Source of the DNA: Calliopsis andreniformis
Taxonomy: Eukaryota > Arthropoda > Insecta > Hymenoptera > Andrenidae
Direction: 5' to 3'
NCBI RefSeq assembly: GCF_051401765.1
Contig: NW_027480571.1
Location: 682,001 to 746,000, forward strand
Length of the DNA stretch: 64,000 nt
The translations under genes were made by a program, and so were the position numbers. Below are positions 12,219 to 24,240 of the stretch, in pieces. Each line of letters begins with the position of its first letter. Positions within the stretch are counted from its first letter, which is position 1. A model generated the notes under the pieces. That model made no database searches. It was not told the origin of the DNA and saw nothing but the letters and a program-made list of their open reading frames with translations.

Positions 12219-13419
12219 GAACGTCCTCAATTCACAGTTTTCAATACTCAATACTCAATCTGCAATCTTCAGATTTCTATACACAAACATCAATTCTCAT
12301 CACTCAACCCTCAATGGTCAGTCCACAATCCTCAACCTTCAATCGTCAATCCTCAATCCTCAATCCTCAATCTTAATCTTCAATCCTCAATACTCAATCT
12401 TCAATCCTCAATCCTCAATCCTCAATCCTCAATCCTCAATCCTCAATCCTCAATCGTCAATCTTCCATCCTCAATACTCAATCTTCAATCCTCAATCCTC
12501 ATTCCTCAATCCTCAATCCTCAATCTTCAATCCTCAATACTCAATCTTCAATCCTCAATCCTCTATCCTCAATCCTCAATCATCAATCCTCAATCTTCAA
12601 TACTCAATCCTCAGTCCTCAATCCTCAATCCTCAATTCTCAACCCTCAATCCTCAGTCCTCAGTCCTCAGTCCTCAAACCTCAATCCTCAACCCTCAGCC
12701 CTCATTCTCAATCCTCAATCCTCAACCCTCAATCCTCAATATTCAATCCTCAATACTTAATCTTCAATCCTGATTCTTCAATCCTCAATAACCAATCCTC
12801 AAACTTCAACCCTCAATCCTCAATCCTGAATTCTCAATCCTCAATCTTCAATCCTCAATCCTCAATCCTCAATCCTCAATCCTCAATCCTCAATCTTCAA
12901 TCCTAAATACTCAATCTTCAATCCTCAATCGTCAATCCTCAATCCTCCATCCTGAATCCTCAATACTCAATCCTCAATCCCCAATCCTCAATATTCAATC
13001 CTCAATACTCAATCTTCAATCCTCAATCCTCAATCCTCAATCCTCCATCCTGAACCCTCAATACTCAATCCTCAATCTTCAATCCTCAATACTCAACCTT
13101 CAATCCTCGATCCTCGATCCTCAATCCTCAATCCTCATTCCTCAATCCTCAATACCCAATCCTCAATCCTCAATCCTCAATCCTCAATCCTCAATTCTCA
13201 ATCCTCAATCCTAAATCCTCAAACCTCAATCCTCGATCCTCAACCCTCAATCATCCACCTCAATCTTCAATACTCGATCCTCAATCCTCATTCCTCAATC
13301 CTCAATAATCAACCATCAATCCTCAATTCTCAATCCTCAATCCTCAATATTCAACACACAACCCTCAACCATCAATTCTCAATACCCAACCATCAATCCT
13401 CAATTATCAACACTCAATA
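12219..13419. repeat. Block R, copy 2
   Basis: This runs from landmark C (12219) to landmark A (13420), 1,201 bp. It carries the R marks CTTCCATCC, CAATACTTAATC and CAATAACCAATCC. Near 13210-13250 it has CCTAAATCCTCAAACC and CAATAATCAACC, which recur only at 60840-60945. Those shared variants link it to the last rearranged copy in the window. Confidence 0.8.
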
Positions 13420-13560
13420 GAATATCCTGAATTCTCATGGTTCAATACTCAATCCACATTATTCAATAATCAAATTTCAATCCTCAAACATCAATCCTCA
13501 ACACTCAATCCTCAACACTCAGTCCTCTCTCTTCAATCCTCCATCCTCAATCCTCAATCC
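13420..13560. repeat. Landmark A (reference copy)
   Basis: Core is CAATAGAATATCCTGAATTC followed by TCATGGTTC and CACATTATTC. Despite looking unlike the array, it parses completely as heptamers, so it is diverged satellite and not an insertion. Copies start (at the G of GAATAT) at 821, 3477, 9460, 10647, 13420, 17300, 21180, 26237, 29833, 31496, 37940, 39603, 43496, 47376, 52083, 53767, 55465 and 61051. It contains an EcoRI site (GAATTC). Confidence 0.88.
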
Positions 13561-13699
13561 TGAAGCGTCAATCCTCAATCCTCAATACTCAACCCTCAAT
13601 CCTCAGTCCTCAAAGCTCAATCCCGAATCCTCAATCCTGAATCCTCATTCTTCAGCCCTCAGTCCTCAACAATCAATTGTCAATCCTCAATCCTCAATA

Positions 13700-13830
13700 G
13701 AATATCCTGAATTCACAGTTTTCAATACTCAATCCCCATTCTTCAATCTTCAAATCTCAATACACAAACATCAATTCTCACCACTCAACCCTCAACACTC
13801 AGTCCTCAATATTCAATCCTCAATCCTCAA
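13700..13830. repeat. Landmark B (reference copy)
   Basis: It is preceded by CAATCAATTGTC (an MfeI site, CAATTG). The core is GAATATCCTGAATTCACAG, then TTTTCAATACTC, CCCCATTCTTC or CCACATTCTTC, and CAATACACAAACATC. It lies 280 bp after landmark A, or 294 bp where the 14-bp insertion is present. Copies: 1101, 1577, 3757, 9754, 13700, 17580, 21460, 26517, 30113, 31790, 38220, 39897, 43776, 47656, 52363, 54061, 55759 and 61331. All units stay in heptamer register. Confidence 0.88.
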
Positions 13831-14572
13831 TCCTCAATCTTCAATCCTCAATACTCAACATTCAATCCTCAATCCTCAATCCTCAAACCTAAATGATCAA
13901 TCCTCAATCCTCTATCTCCAATCCTCAATACTCAATCTTCAATCCTCAATCCTCAATCCTCAATCCTCAATCTTCAATCCTCAATACCCAATCCTCACTC
14001 TTCAATCCTCAAACCTCAATCCTCAATTCTCAACCCTCAATCCTCAGTCCTCCGTCCTCAGTCCTCAAACCTCAATCCTCAAACCTCAGCCCTCATTCTC
14101 AAACCTCAGTCCTCAACACTCAATCATCAATATTCAATCCTCAATACTCAATCTTCAATCCTGATTCTTCAATCCTCAATACCCAATCCTCAATCTTCAA
14201 CACTCAATCCTCAATCCTGAATTCTCAATCCTCAATCCTCAATCCTCAGACCTCAAACATAAATGCTCAACCCTCAGTCCTCGTCCTCAATCCACAACCC
14301 TCAATCCTCAATCCTCAATCTTCAATCATTAATAGTCAATCTTCAATCCACAATCCTCAATCCTCAATCCTCAATCCTCAACCCTCAATCCTCAACTTCC
14401 AATCCTCAATACCCAATCCTCAGTCTTCAATCCTCAATCCTCAATCCTCAATCCTCAATCCTCAATCCTCAATCCTCAGTCCTCAAACCTCAATCCTGAA
14501 TCCTCAATCCTGAATCCTCAATCTTCAGCCCTGAGTCCTCAACAATCAGTTGTCAATCCTCAATCCTCAATA

Positions 14573-14700
14573 GAACGTCCTCAATTCACAGTTTTCAATA
14601 CTCAATACTCAATCTGCAATCTTCAGATTTCTATACACAAACATCAATTCTCATCACTCAACCCTCAATAGTCAGTCCACAATCCTCAACCTTCAATCGT
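14573..14700. repeat. Landmark C (reference copy)
   Basis: It is preceded by CAATCAGTTGTC. The core is GAACGTCCTCAATTCACAG, then CAATCTGCAATCTTCAG and TATACACAAACATC. Copies: 2137, 5181, 8797, 10927, 12219, 14573, 18453, 22780, 27390, 28716, 30854, 33214, 36823, 38961, 40769, 44649, 48767 (hybrid), 49640, 50966, 53104, 54802, 57183 and 62204. Three subtypes are seen: GAACGTCC, GAGTATCC (block S) and GAATATCATC (5181, 22780, 33214, 57183). Confidence 0.88.
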
Positions 14701-16340
14701 CAATCCTCAATCCTCAATCCTCAATCTTAATCTTCAATCCTCAATACTCAATCTTCAATCCTCAATCCTCAATCCTCAATCTTAATCTTCAATCCTCAAT
14801 ACTCAATCTTCAACCCTCAATCCTCAATCCTCAATCCTCAACACTCAATCCTCAATCTTCAATCCTCAATCCTCAGTCGTCAATACTCTACCATCAATCT
14901 TCAATCCTCAATCCTCAATGCTCAATACTCAATCCTCATTCTTCAATCCTCAATACCCAATCCTCAATCTTCAATCCTGAATCCTCAATGCTCAATTCTC
15001 AATCCTCAATCCTCAACCCTCAATATTCAATCCTCAATACTCAATCTTCAATCCTCAATCCTCAATCCTCAGTCATCAATTCTCAATCTTCAATTCTCAA
15101 TCGTGAATCCTCACTCCTCAGTCCTCAATCCTCAATCCTCGTTCCTCAAACCTCAATCCTCAAACCTCAGTCCTCATTCTCAATTCTCAATGCTCAATTC
15201 TCAATCCTCAATCCTCAACCCTCAATCCTCAATCCTCAGTCCTCAGTCCTCAAACCACAATCCTCAACCCTCAGCCCTCATCCTCATTCCTCAATCCTCA
15301 ACCCTCAGTCCTCCGTCCTCAAACCTCAAACCTCAGCCCTCAGACCTCATCCTCAATACTCAATCCTCAATCCTCAATCCTCAATCTTCAATCCTCAATA
15401 CTCAATCTTCAATCCTCAATCCTCAGGCCTCAAACCTCAATTCTGAATCCTGAATACTCAATCTTCAATCCTCAATCCTCAGTCCTCAATACTCTACCAT
15501 CAATCTTCAATCCTCAATCCTCAATGCTCAATACTCAATCCTCATTCTTCAATCCTCAATACCCAATCCTCAACCTTCAATCCTGAATCCTCAATGCTCA
15601 ATTCTCAATCCTCAATCCTCAACCCTCAATATTCAATCCTCAATACTCAATCTTCAATCCTCAATCCTCAATACTCAGTCATCAATTCTCAATCTTCAAT
15701 TCTCAATCGTGAATCCTCACTCCTCAATCCCCAATCCTCAATCCTCGTTCCTCAAACCTCAATCCTCAACCCTCAGTCCTCATTCTCAATTCTCAATGCT
15801 CAATTCTCAATCCTCAATCCTCAATCCTCAATCCTCAATCTTCAATCCTCAATAATCAATCTCCAATCCTAGATCCTCAATCCCCAATCATCAATCCTTA
15901 ATCCTCAATCTTGAATCCTCGATACCCAGTCCTCAATCTTCAATGCTCAATGCTCAATCCTCAATCCTCAATCCTCAGTCCTCAATCCTCAATCCTCAAT
16001 CCTCAAACCTCAAACCTCAACCAGCAGTCCTCGTCCTCAAACCTCAACCCTCAATCCTCCATCCTCAATCTTCAATCATCAATACTCAATCTTCAATCCT
16101 CAATCCTCAATCCTCAATCCTCAATCCTCGATCCTCAATCCTCAATCTTCAACCCTCAATCCTCGATCCTCAATCCTCAAACCTCAATCTTCAATCCTCA
16201 ATACTCAATCTTCAATCCTCAATCCTCAATCCTCAATCCTCAATCCTCAATCCTCAATCCTCAATCCTCAGTCTTCAATCCTCAATACTCAATCTTCAAT
16301 CCTCAATCCTCAATCTTCTATCCTCAATCCTCTTTCTCCA

Positions 16341-16704
16341 GTCCTCAACACCCAATCCTCAATCTTCAATCCCAAATCCTCAATCCTAAATTCTCAATCC
16401 TCAATCCTCAATCCACAGAACTCAAACATCAATACTCAACTCTCAGTCCTCGTTCTCAATCCACAACCCTCAATCCTCAATCCTCGATCTTCAATCCTCA
16501 ATACTCAATCATCAATCCTCAAGTCCTCAACACCCAATCCTCAATCTTCAATCCCAAATCCTCAATCCTAAATTCTCAATCCTCAATCCTCAATCCTCAG
16601 AACTCAAACATCAATACTCAACTCTCAGTCCTCGTTCTCAATCCACAATCCTCAATCCTCAACCCTCAATTCTCAATCTTCAATCCTCAATCCTCAATCT
16701 TCAA
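16341..16704. repeat. 182-bp internal tandem duplication
   Basis: GTCCTCAACACCC occurs at 16341 and again at 16523, 182 bp (26 heptamers) later. Each is followed by CCCAAATCCTC, CCTAAATTCTC, a CAGAACTCAAAC unit and CAGTCCTCGTTCTCAATCC. The first member has ATCCACAGAAC and the second ATCCTCAGAAC. The pair recurs in other HOR, T and P copies, for example at 7956/8138. The CGTTCT hexamer in each member is one of the fixed register shifts. Confidence 0.85.
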
Positions 16705-17299
16705 TCCCCAATCTTCAATCCTCAAACCTCAGTAAACAATCTTCAATCCTCAATCCTCAAACCTCTATACTCAATCCTCAATCATCAATCCTCAATCTCC
16801 AATACTCAATCCTCAATCCTCAATCCTCAATCCTCAATCCTCAATCATCAATCCTCAATCTTCAATACTCAATCCTCAGTCCTCAATCCTCAATCCTCAA
16901 ATCTCAACCCTCAATCCTCAGTCCTCAGTCCTCAGTCCTCAAACCTCAATCCTCAACCCTCAGCCCTCATTCTCAATCCTCAATCCTCAACCCTCAACCC
17001 TCAATCCTCAACTTCCAATCCTCAATACCCAATCCTCAGTCTTCAATCCTCAATCCTCAATCCTCAATTCTCAATCCTCAATCCTCAATCCTCAATCCTC
17101 AACCCTCAATCCTCAATCCTCAATCCTCAATCATCCACCTCAATCTTCAATACTCAATCCTCAATCCTCATTCCTCAATCCTCAATACTCAACCATCAAT
17201 CCTCAATTCTCAATCCTCAATCCTCAATATTCAACACACAACCCTCAACCATCAATTCTCAATACCCAACCATCAATCCTCAATTATCAACACTCAATA

Positions 17300-20200
17300 G
17301 AATATCCTGAATTCTCATGGTTCAATACTCAATCCACATTATTCATTAATCAAATTTCAATCCTCAAACATCAATCCTCAACACTCAATCCTCAACACTC
17401 AGTCCTCTCTCTTCAATCCTCCATCCTCAATCCTCAATCCTGAAGCGTCAATCCTCAATCCTCAATACTCAACCCTCAATCCTCAGTCCTCAAAGCTCAA
17501 TCCCGAATCCTCAATCCTGAATCCTCATTCTTCAGCCCTCAGTCCTCAACAATCAATTGTCAATCCTCAATCCTCAATAGAATATCCTGAATTCACAGTT
17601 TTCAATACTCAATCCCCATTCTTCAATCTTCAAATCTCAATACACAAACATCAATTCTCACCACTCAACCCTAAACACTCAGTCCTCAATATTCAATCCT
17701 CAATCCTCAATCCTCAATCTTCAATCCTCAATACTCAACATTCAATCCTCAATCCTCAATCCTCAATCCTAAATGATCAATCCTCAATCCTCTATCTCCA
17801 ATCCTCAATACTCAATCTTCAATCCTCAATCCTCAATCCTCAATCCTCAATCTTCAATCCTCAATACCCAATCCTCACTCTTCAATCCTCAAACCTCAAT
17901 CCTCAATTCTCAACCCTCAATCCTCAGTCCTCCGTCCTCAGTCCTCAAACCTCAATCCTCAAACCTCAGCCCTCATTCTCAAACCTCAGTCCTCAACACT
18001 CAATCATCAATATTCAATCCTCAATACTCAATCTTCAATCCTGATTCTTCAATCCTCAATACCCAATCCTCAATCTTCAACACTCAATCCTCAATCCTGA
18101 ATTCTCAATCCTCAATCCTCAATCCTCAGACCTCAAACATAAATGCTCAACCCTCAGTCCTCGTCCTCAATCCACAACCCTCAATCCTCAATCCTCAATC
18201 TTCAATCATTAATAGTCAATCTTCAATCCACAATCCTCAATCCTCAATCCTCAATCCTCAACCCTCAATCCTCAACTTCCAATCCTCAATACCCAATCCT
18301 CAGTCTTCAATCCTCAATCCTCAATCCTCAATCCTCAATCCTCAATCCTCAATCCTCAGTCCTCAAACCTCAATCCTGAATCCTCAATCCTGAATCCTCA
18401 ATCTTCAGCCCTGAGTCCTCAACAATCAGTTGTCAATCCTCAATCCTCAATAGAACGTCCTCAATTCACAGTTTTCAATACTCAATACTCAATCTGCAAT
18501 CTTCAGATTTCTATACACAAACATCAATTCTCATCACTCAACCCTCAATAGTCAGTCCACAATCCTCAACCTTCAATCGTCAATCCTCAATCCTCAATCC
18601 TCAATCTTAATCTTCAATCCTCAATACTCAATCTTCAATCCTCAATCCTCAATCCTCAATCTTAATCTTCAATCCTCAATACTCAATCTTCAACCCTCAA
18701 TCCTCAATCCTCAATCCTCAACACTCAATCCTCAATCTTCAATCCTCAATCCTCAGTCGTCAATACTCTACCATCAATCTTCAATCCTCAATCCTCAATG
18801 CTCAATACTCAATCCTCATTCTTCAATCCTCAATACCCAATCCTCAATCTTCAATCCTGAATCCTCAATGCTCAATTCTCAATCCTCAATCCTCAACCCT
18901 CAATATTCAATCCTAAATACTCAATCTTCAATCCTCAATCCTCAATCCTCAGTCATCAATTCTCAATCTTCAATTCTCAATCGTGAATCCTCACTCCTCA
19001 ATCCTCAATCCTCAATCCTCGTTCCTCAAACCTCAATCCTCAAACCTCAGTCCTCATTCTCAATTCTCAATGCTCAATTCTCAATCCTCAATCCTCAACC
19101 CTCAATCCTCAATCCTCAGTCCTCAGTCCTCAAACCACAATCCTCAACCCTCAGCCCTCATCCTCATTCCTCAATCCTCAACCCTCAGTCCTCCGTCCTC
19201 AAACCTCAAACCTCAGCCCTCAGACCTCATCCTCAATACTCAATCCTCAATCCTCAATCCTCAATCTTCAATCCTCAATACTCAATCTTCAATCCTCAAT
19301 CCTCAGTCCTCAAACCTCAATTCTGAATACTGAATACTCAATCTTCAATCCTCAATCCTCAGTCCTCAATACTCTACCATCAATCTTCAATCCTCAATCC
19401 TCAATGCTCAATACTCAATCCTCATTCTTCAATCCTCAATACCCAATCCTCAATCTTCAATCCTGAATCCTCAATGCTCAATTCTCAATCCTCAATCCTC
19501 AACCCTCAATATTCAATCCTCAATACTCAATCCTCAATCCTCAATCCTCAATACTCAGTCATCAATTCTCAATCTTCAATTCTCAATCGTGAATCCTCAC
19601 TCCTCAATCCCCAATCCTCAATCCTCGTTCCTCAAACCTCAATCCTCAACCCTCAGTCCTCATTCTCAATTCTCAATGCTCAATTCTCAATCCTCAATCC
19701 TCAATCCTCAATCCTCAATCTTCAATCCTCAATAATCAATCTCCAATCCTAGATCCTCAATCCCCAATCATCAATCCTTAATCCTCAATCTTGAATCCTC
19801 GATACCCAGTCCTCAATCTTCAATGCTCAATGCTCAATCCTCAATCCTCAATCCTCAGTCCTCAATCCTCAATCCTCAATCCTCAAACCTCAAACCTCAA
19901 CCAGCAGTCCTCGTCCTCAAACCTCAACCCTCAATCCTCCATCCTCAATCTTCAATCATCAATACTCAATCTTCAATCCTCAATCCTCAATCCTCAATCC
20001 TCAATCCTCGATCCTCAATCCTCAATCTTCAACCCTCAATCCTCGATCCTCAATCCTCAAACCTCAATCTTCAATCCTCAATACTCAATCTTCAATCCTC
20101 AATCCTCAATCCTCAATCCTCAATCCTCAATCCTCAATCCTCAATCCTCAGTCTTCAATCCTCAATACTCAATCTTCAATCCTCAATCCTCAATCTTCTA

Positions 20201-21179
20201 TCCTCAATCCTCTTTCTCCAGTCCTCAACACCCAATCCTCAATCTTCAATCCCAAATCCTCAATCCTAAATTCTCAATCCTCAATCCTCAATCCACAGAA
20301 CTCAAACATCAATACTCAACTCTCAGTCCTCGTTCTCAATCCACAACCCTCAATCCTCAATCCTCGATCTTCAATCCTCAATACTCAATCATCAATCCTC
20401 AAGTCCTCAACACCCAATCCTCAATCTTCAATCCCAAATCCTCAATCCTAAATTCTCAATCCTCAATCCTCAATCCTCAGAACTCAAACATCAATACTCA
20501 ACTCTCAGTCCTCGTTCTCAATCCACAATCCTCAATCCTCAACCCTCAATTCTCAATCTTCAATCCTCAATCCTCAATCTTCAATCCCCAATCTTCAATC
20601 CTCAAACCTCAGTAAACAATCTTCAATCCTCAATCCTCAAACCTCTATACTCAATCCTCAATCATCAATCCTCTATCTCCAATACTCAATCCTCAATCCT
20701 CAATCCTCAATCCTCAATCCTCAATCATCAATCCTCAATCTTCAATACTCAATCCTCAGTCCTCAATCCTCAATCCTCAAATCTCAACCCTCAATCCTCA
20801 GTCCTCAGTCCTCATTCCTCAAACCTCAATCCTCAACCCTCAGCCCTCATTCTCAATCCTCAATCCTCAACCCTCAACCCTCAATCCTCAACTTCCAATC
20901 CTCAATACCCAATCCTCAGTCTTCAATCCTCAATCCTCAATCCTCAATTCTCAATCCTCAATCCTCAATCCTCAATCCTCAACCCTCAATCCTCAATCCT
21001 CAATCCTCAATCATCCACCTCAATCTTCAATACTCAATCCTCAATCCTCATTCCTCAATGCTCAATACTCAACCATCAATCCTCAATTCTCAATCCTCAA
21101 TCCTCAATATTCAACACACAACCCTCAACCATCAATTCTCAATACCCAACCATCAATCCTCAATTATCAACACTCAATA
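17300..21179. repeat. Higher-order repeat H2 (3,880 bp)
   Basis: This is the second tandem HOR, in exact register with H1: B 17580, AAATGATC mark 17773, C 18453, 606-bp pair 18868/19474. Own variants include CCTAAACAC near 17673, CAATCCT in place of CAATCTT at 19533, and CTATCTCC near 20671. It shares diagnostic bases with H4 (offset 26,196), and its last 820 bp match the start of the window. Confidence 0.92.
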
Positions 21180-21957
21180 GAATATCCTGAATTCTCATGG
21201 TTCAATACTCAATCCACATTATTCATTAATCAAATTTCAATCCTCAAACATCAATCCTCAACACTCAATCCTCAACACTCAGTCCTCTCTCTTCAATCCT
21301 CCATCCTCAATCCTCAATCCTGAAGCGTCAATCCTCAATCCTCAATACTCAACCCTCAATCCTCAGTCCTCAAAACTCAATCCCGAATCCTCAATCCTGA
21401 ATCCTCATTCTTCAGCCCTCAGTCCTCAACAATCAATTGTCAATCCTCAATCCTCAATAGAATATCCTGAATTCACAGTTTTCAATACTCAATCCACATT
21501 CTTCAATCTTCAAATCTCAATACACAAACATCAATTCTCACCACTCAACCCTCAACACTCAGTTCTCAATATTCAATCCTCAATCCTCAATCCTCAATCT
21601 TCAATCCTCAATACTCAACCTTCAATCCTCAATCCTCAATCCTCAATCCTAAATGATCAATCCTCAATCCTCTATCTCCAATCCTCAATACTCAATCTTC
21701 AATCCTCAATCCTCAATCCTCAATCCTCAATCTTCAATCCTCAATACCCAATCCTCACTCTTCAATCCTCAAACCTCAATCCTCAATTCTCAACCCTCAA
21801 TCCTCAGTCCTCCGTCCTCAGTCCTCAAACCTCAATCCTCAAACCTCAGCCCTCATTCTCAAACCTCAGTCCTCAACACTCAATCATCAATATTCAATCC
21901 TCAATACTCAATCTTCAATCCTGATTCTTCAGTCCTCAATACCCAATCCTCAATCTT
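21180..21957. repeat. Partial third HOR (first ~778 bp)
   Basis: Landmark A 21180, B 21460 and the AAATGATC mark 21653 continue the 3,880-bp register. Near 21957 the HOR order stops and P-type material follows (CAATCCCCAATACTC, CAATCCACTATCC). It resembles 821-1345 and 47376-48153, sharing CCACATTCTTC and CAGTTCTCAATATTC. Confidence 0.85.
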
Positions 21958-23026
21958 CAATCCCCAATACTCAATCTTCAATCCTCAATCCACTATCCTC
22001 AACACTCAATCCTCATTCTTCAATCCTCAATACCCAATTCTCAATCATCAATCCTCAAACCTCAATCCTCAGTTCTCAAGCCTCAATCCTCAATCCTCAA
22101 TCCTCAGACCTCAAACATCAATGTGCAACTCTCAGTCCTCGTCCTCAATCCAGAAACCTCAATCCTCAATCCTCAATCTTCAATCATCAATATTCAATCT
22201 TCAATCCTCAAACCTCAATCCTCGATCCTCAATACTCAAACCTCAATCCTCAATTCTCAATCCTCAATCTTCAATCCTCAATACTCAATCTTCAATACTC
22301 AATCCTCAATCCTCAATCCGCAATCCTCAATCTTCAATCATCAATACTCAATCTTCAATCCTCAACCCTCAATACTCAATCCTCAATCCTCATTCTTCAA
22401 TCCTCAATACCCAATCCTCAATCTTCAATCATCAATCCTCAATCCTCAGTTCGCAATCCTCAATCCTCATTCCTCAGACCTCAGGCATCAATGCTCAACC
22501 CACAGTCCTCGTCCTCAATCCACAACCCTCAATCCTCAATCCTCAATCTTCATTCATCAATATTCAACCTTCGATCCTCAATCCTCAATCCTCAATACTC
22601 AATCCTCAATCCTCAATGTTCAATCCTCAATACCCAATCCTCAATCTTCAATCCTCAATCCTCAATCTTCAATCCTCTATCCTCTGTCCACAAACCTCAA
22701 TCCTGTATCCTCAATCCTGAAACCTCAATCTTCAGCCCACAGTCCTCAACAATCAGTTGTCAATCCTCAATCCTCGATAGAATATCATCAATTCACAGTT
22801 TTCAATACTCAATACTCAATCTGCAATCTTCAAATCTCAATCCACAAACATCAATTCTCATAACTCAACCCTCAACACTTCGTCCCCAATACTCAATTTC
22901 CAATCCTCAATCGTCAATCCTCAATCCTCAATCCCCAATTTTCAATCCTCAATCCTCAATACTCAATCTTCAATCCTCAATCCTCAATCCTCAATCCTCA
23001 ATCCTCAATCCTCAATCCTCAATCCT
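21958..23026. repeat. P-type fragment ending in a pure CAATCCT run
   Basis: This matches 4359-5372 of P1 at offset 17,599, for example ATGTGCAACTCTC at 22121 versus 4522, the C-subtype landmark at 22780 versus 5181, and CACTTCGTCC. Its first ~660 bp also match 48154-48620 at offset 26,196. It ends in eight uninterrupted CAATCCT units (22971-23026). The next bases are homologous to a different HOR position, so the exchange point probably lies inside that pure run. Confidence 0.8.
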
Positions 23027-24240
23027 CAATCTTCAATCCTCAATAATCAATCTCCAATCCTAGATCCTCAATCCCCAATCATCAATCCTTAATCCTCAAT
23101 CTTGAATCCTCGATACCCAGTCCTCAATCTTCAATGCTCAATGCTCAATCCTCAATCCTCAATCCTCAGTCCTCAATCCTCAATCCTCAATCCTCAAACC
23201 TCAAACCTCAACCAGCAGTCCTCGTCCTCAAACCTCAACCCTCAATCCTCCATCCTCAATCTTCAATCATCAATACTCAATCTTCAATCCTCAATCCTCA
23301 ATCCTCAATCCTCAATCCTCGATCCTCAATCCTCAATCTTCAACCCTCAATCCTCGATCCTCAATCCTCAAACCTCAATCTTCAATCCTCAATACTCAAT
23401 CTTCAATCCTCAATCCTCAATCCTCAATCCTAAATCCTCAATCCTCAATCCTCAATCCTCAGTCTTCAATCCTCAATACTCAATCTTCAATCCTCAATCC
23501 TCAATCTTCTATCCTCAATCCTCTTTCTCCAGTCCTCAACACCCAATCCTCAATCTTCAATCCCAAATCCTCAATCCTAAATTCTCAATCCTCAATCCTC
23601 AATCCACAGAACTCAAACATCAATACTCAACTCTCAGTCCTCGTTCTCAATCCACAACCCTCAATCCTCAATCCTCGATCTTCAATCCTCAATACTCAAT
23701 CATCAATCCTCAAGTCCTCAACACCCAATCCTCAATCTTCAATCCCAAATCCTCAATCCTAAGTTCTCAATCCTCAATCCTCAATCCTCAATCCTCAGAA
23801 CTCAAACATCAATACTCAACTCTCAGTCCTCGTTCTCAATCCACAATCCTCAATCCTCAACCCTCAATTCTCAATCTTCAATCCTCAATCCTCAATCTTC
23901 AATCCCCAATCTTCAATCCTCAAACCTCAGTAAACAATCTTCAATCCTCAATCCTCAAACCTCTATACTCAATCCTCAATCATCAATCCTCTATCTCCAA
24001 TACTCAATCCTCAATCCTCAATCCTCAATCCTCAATCCTCAATCATCAATCCTCAATCTTCAATACTCAATCCTCAGTCCTCAATCCTCAATCCTCAAAT
24101 CTCAACCCTCAATCCTATGTCCTCAGTCCTCAGTCCTCAAACCTCAATCCTCAACCCTCAGCCCTCATTCTCAATCCTCAATCCTCAACCCTCAACCCTC
24201 AATCCTCAACTTCCAATCCTCAATACCCAATCCTCAGTCT
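23027..24240. repeat. Distal HOR fragment (middle-to-end of the unit)
   Basis: This matches 15836-17043 of H1 at offset 7,191: TAGATCC near 23060, CAACCAGCAGTCC, and the 182-bp pair. It ends near 24240, where the order jumps back to P-type sequence (CAGTTCGCAATCC). The longest open frame of the window (489 codons, 23102-24571) crosses this junction. It is simply stop-free satellite and I do not call it a gene. Confidence 0.8.

Larger units (their letters stand above)
13420..17299. repeat. Higher-order repeat H1 (3,880 bp)
   Basis: This is the reference HOR unit: landmark A 13420, landmark B 13700 (+280), AAATGATC mark 13893 (+473), landmark C 14573 (+1153), 606-bp pair marks 14988 and 15594, TAGATCC near 15868, and the 182-bp pair at 16341/16523. 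The next landmark A is exactly 3,880 bp on. Compared with H2, I noticed only scattered single-base changes: 13887 A/T, 15121 G/A, 15427 G/T, 15574 C/T and 15653 T/C. H1 shares four of these (15121, 15427, 15574, 15653) with H3, 26,196 bp downstream. Confidence 0.92.

Noticed and set aside
13420..13560. Landmark A as a remnant of a transposon or other foreign insertion
   Set aside because: It parses entirely into heptamers in register and is paralogous to B and C. There are no terminal inverted repeats or target-site duplication.
13660..13690. Palindromic CAATTG before landmark B as an operator or origin
   Set aside because: A 6-bp palindrome (MfeI site) formed by two adjacent variant heptamers. 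No longer symmetry surrounds it and no gene is nearby.
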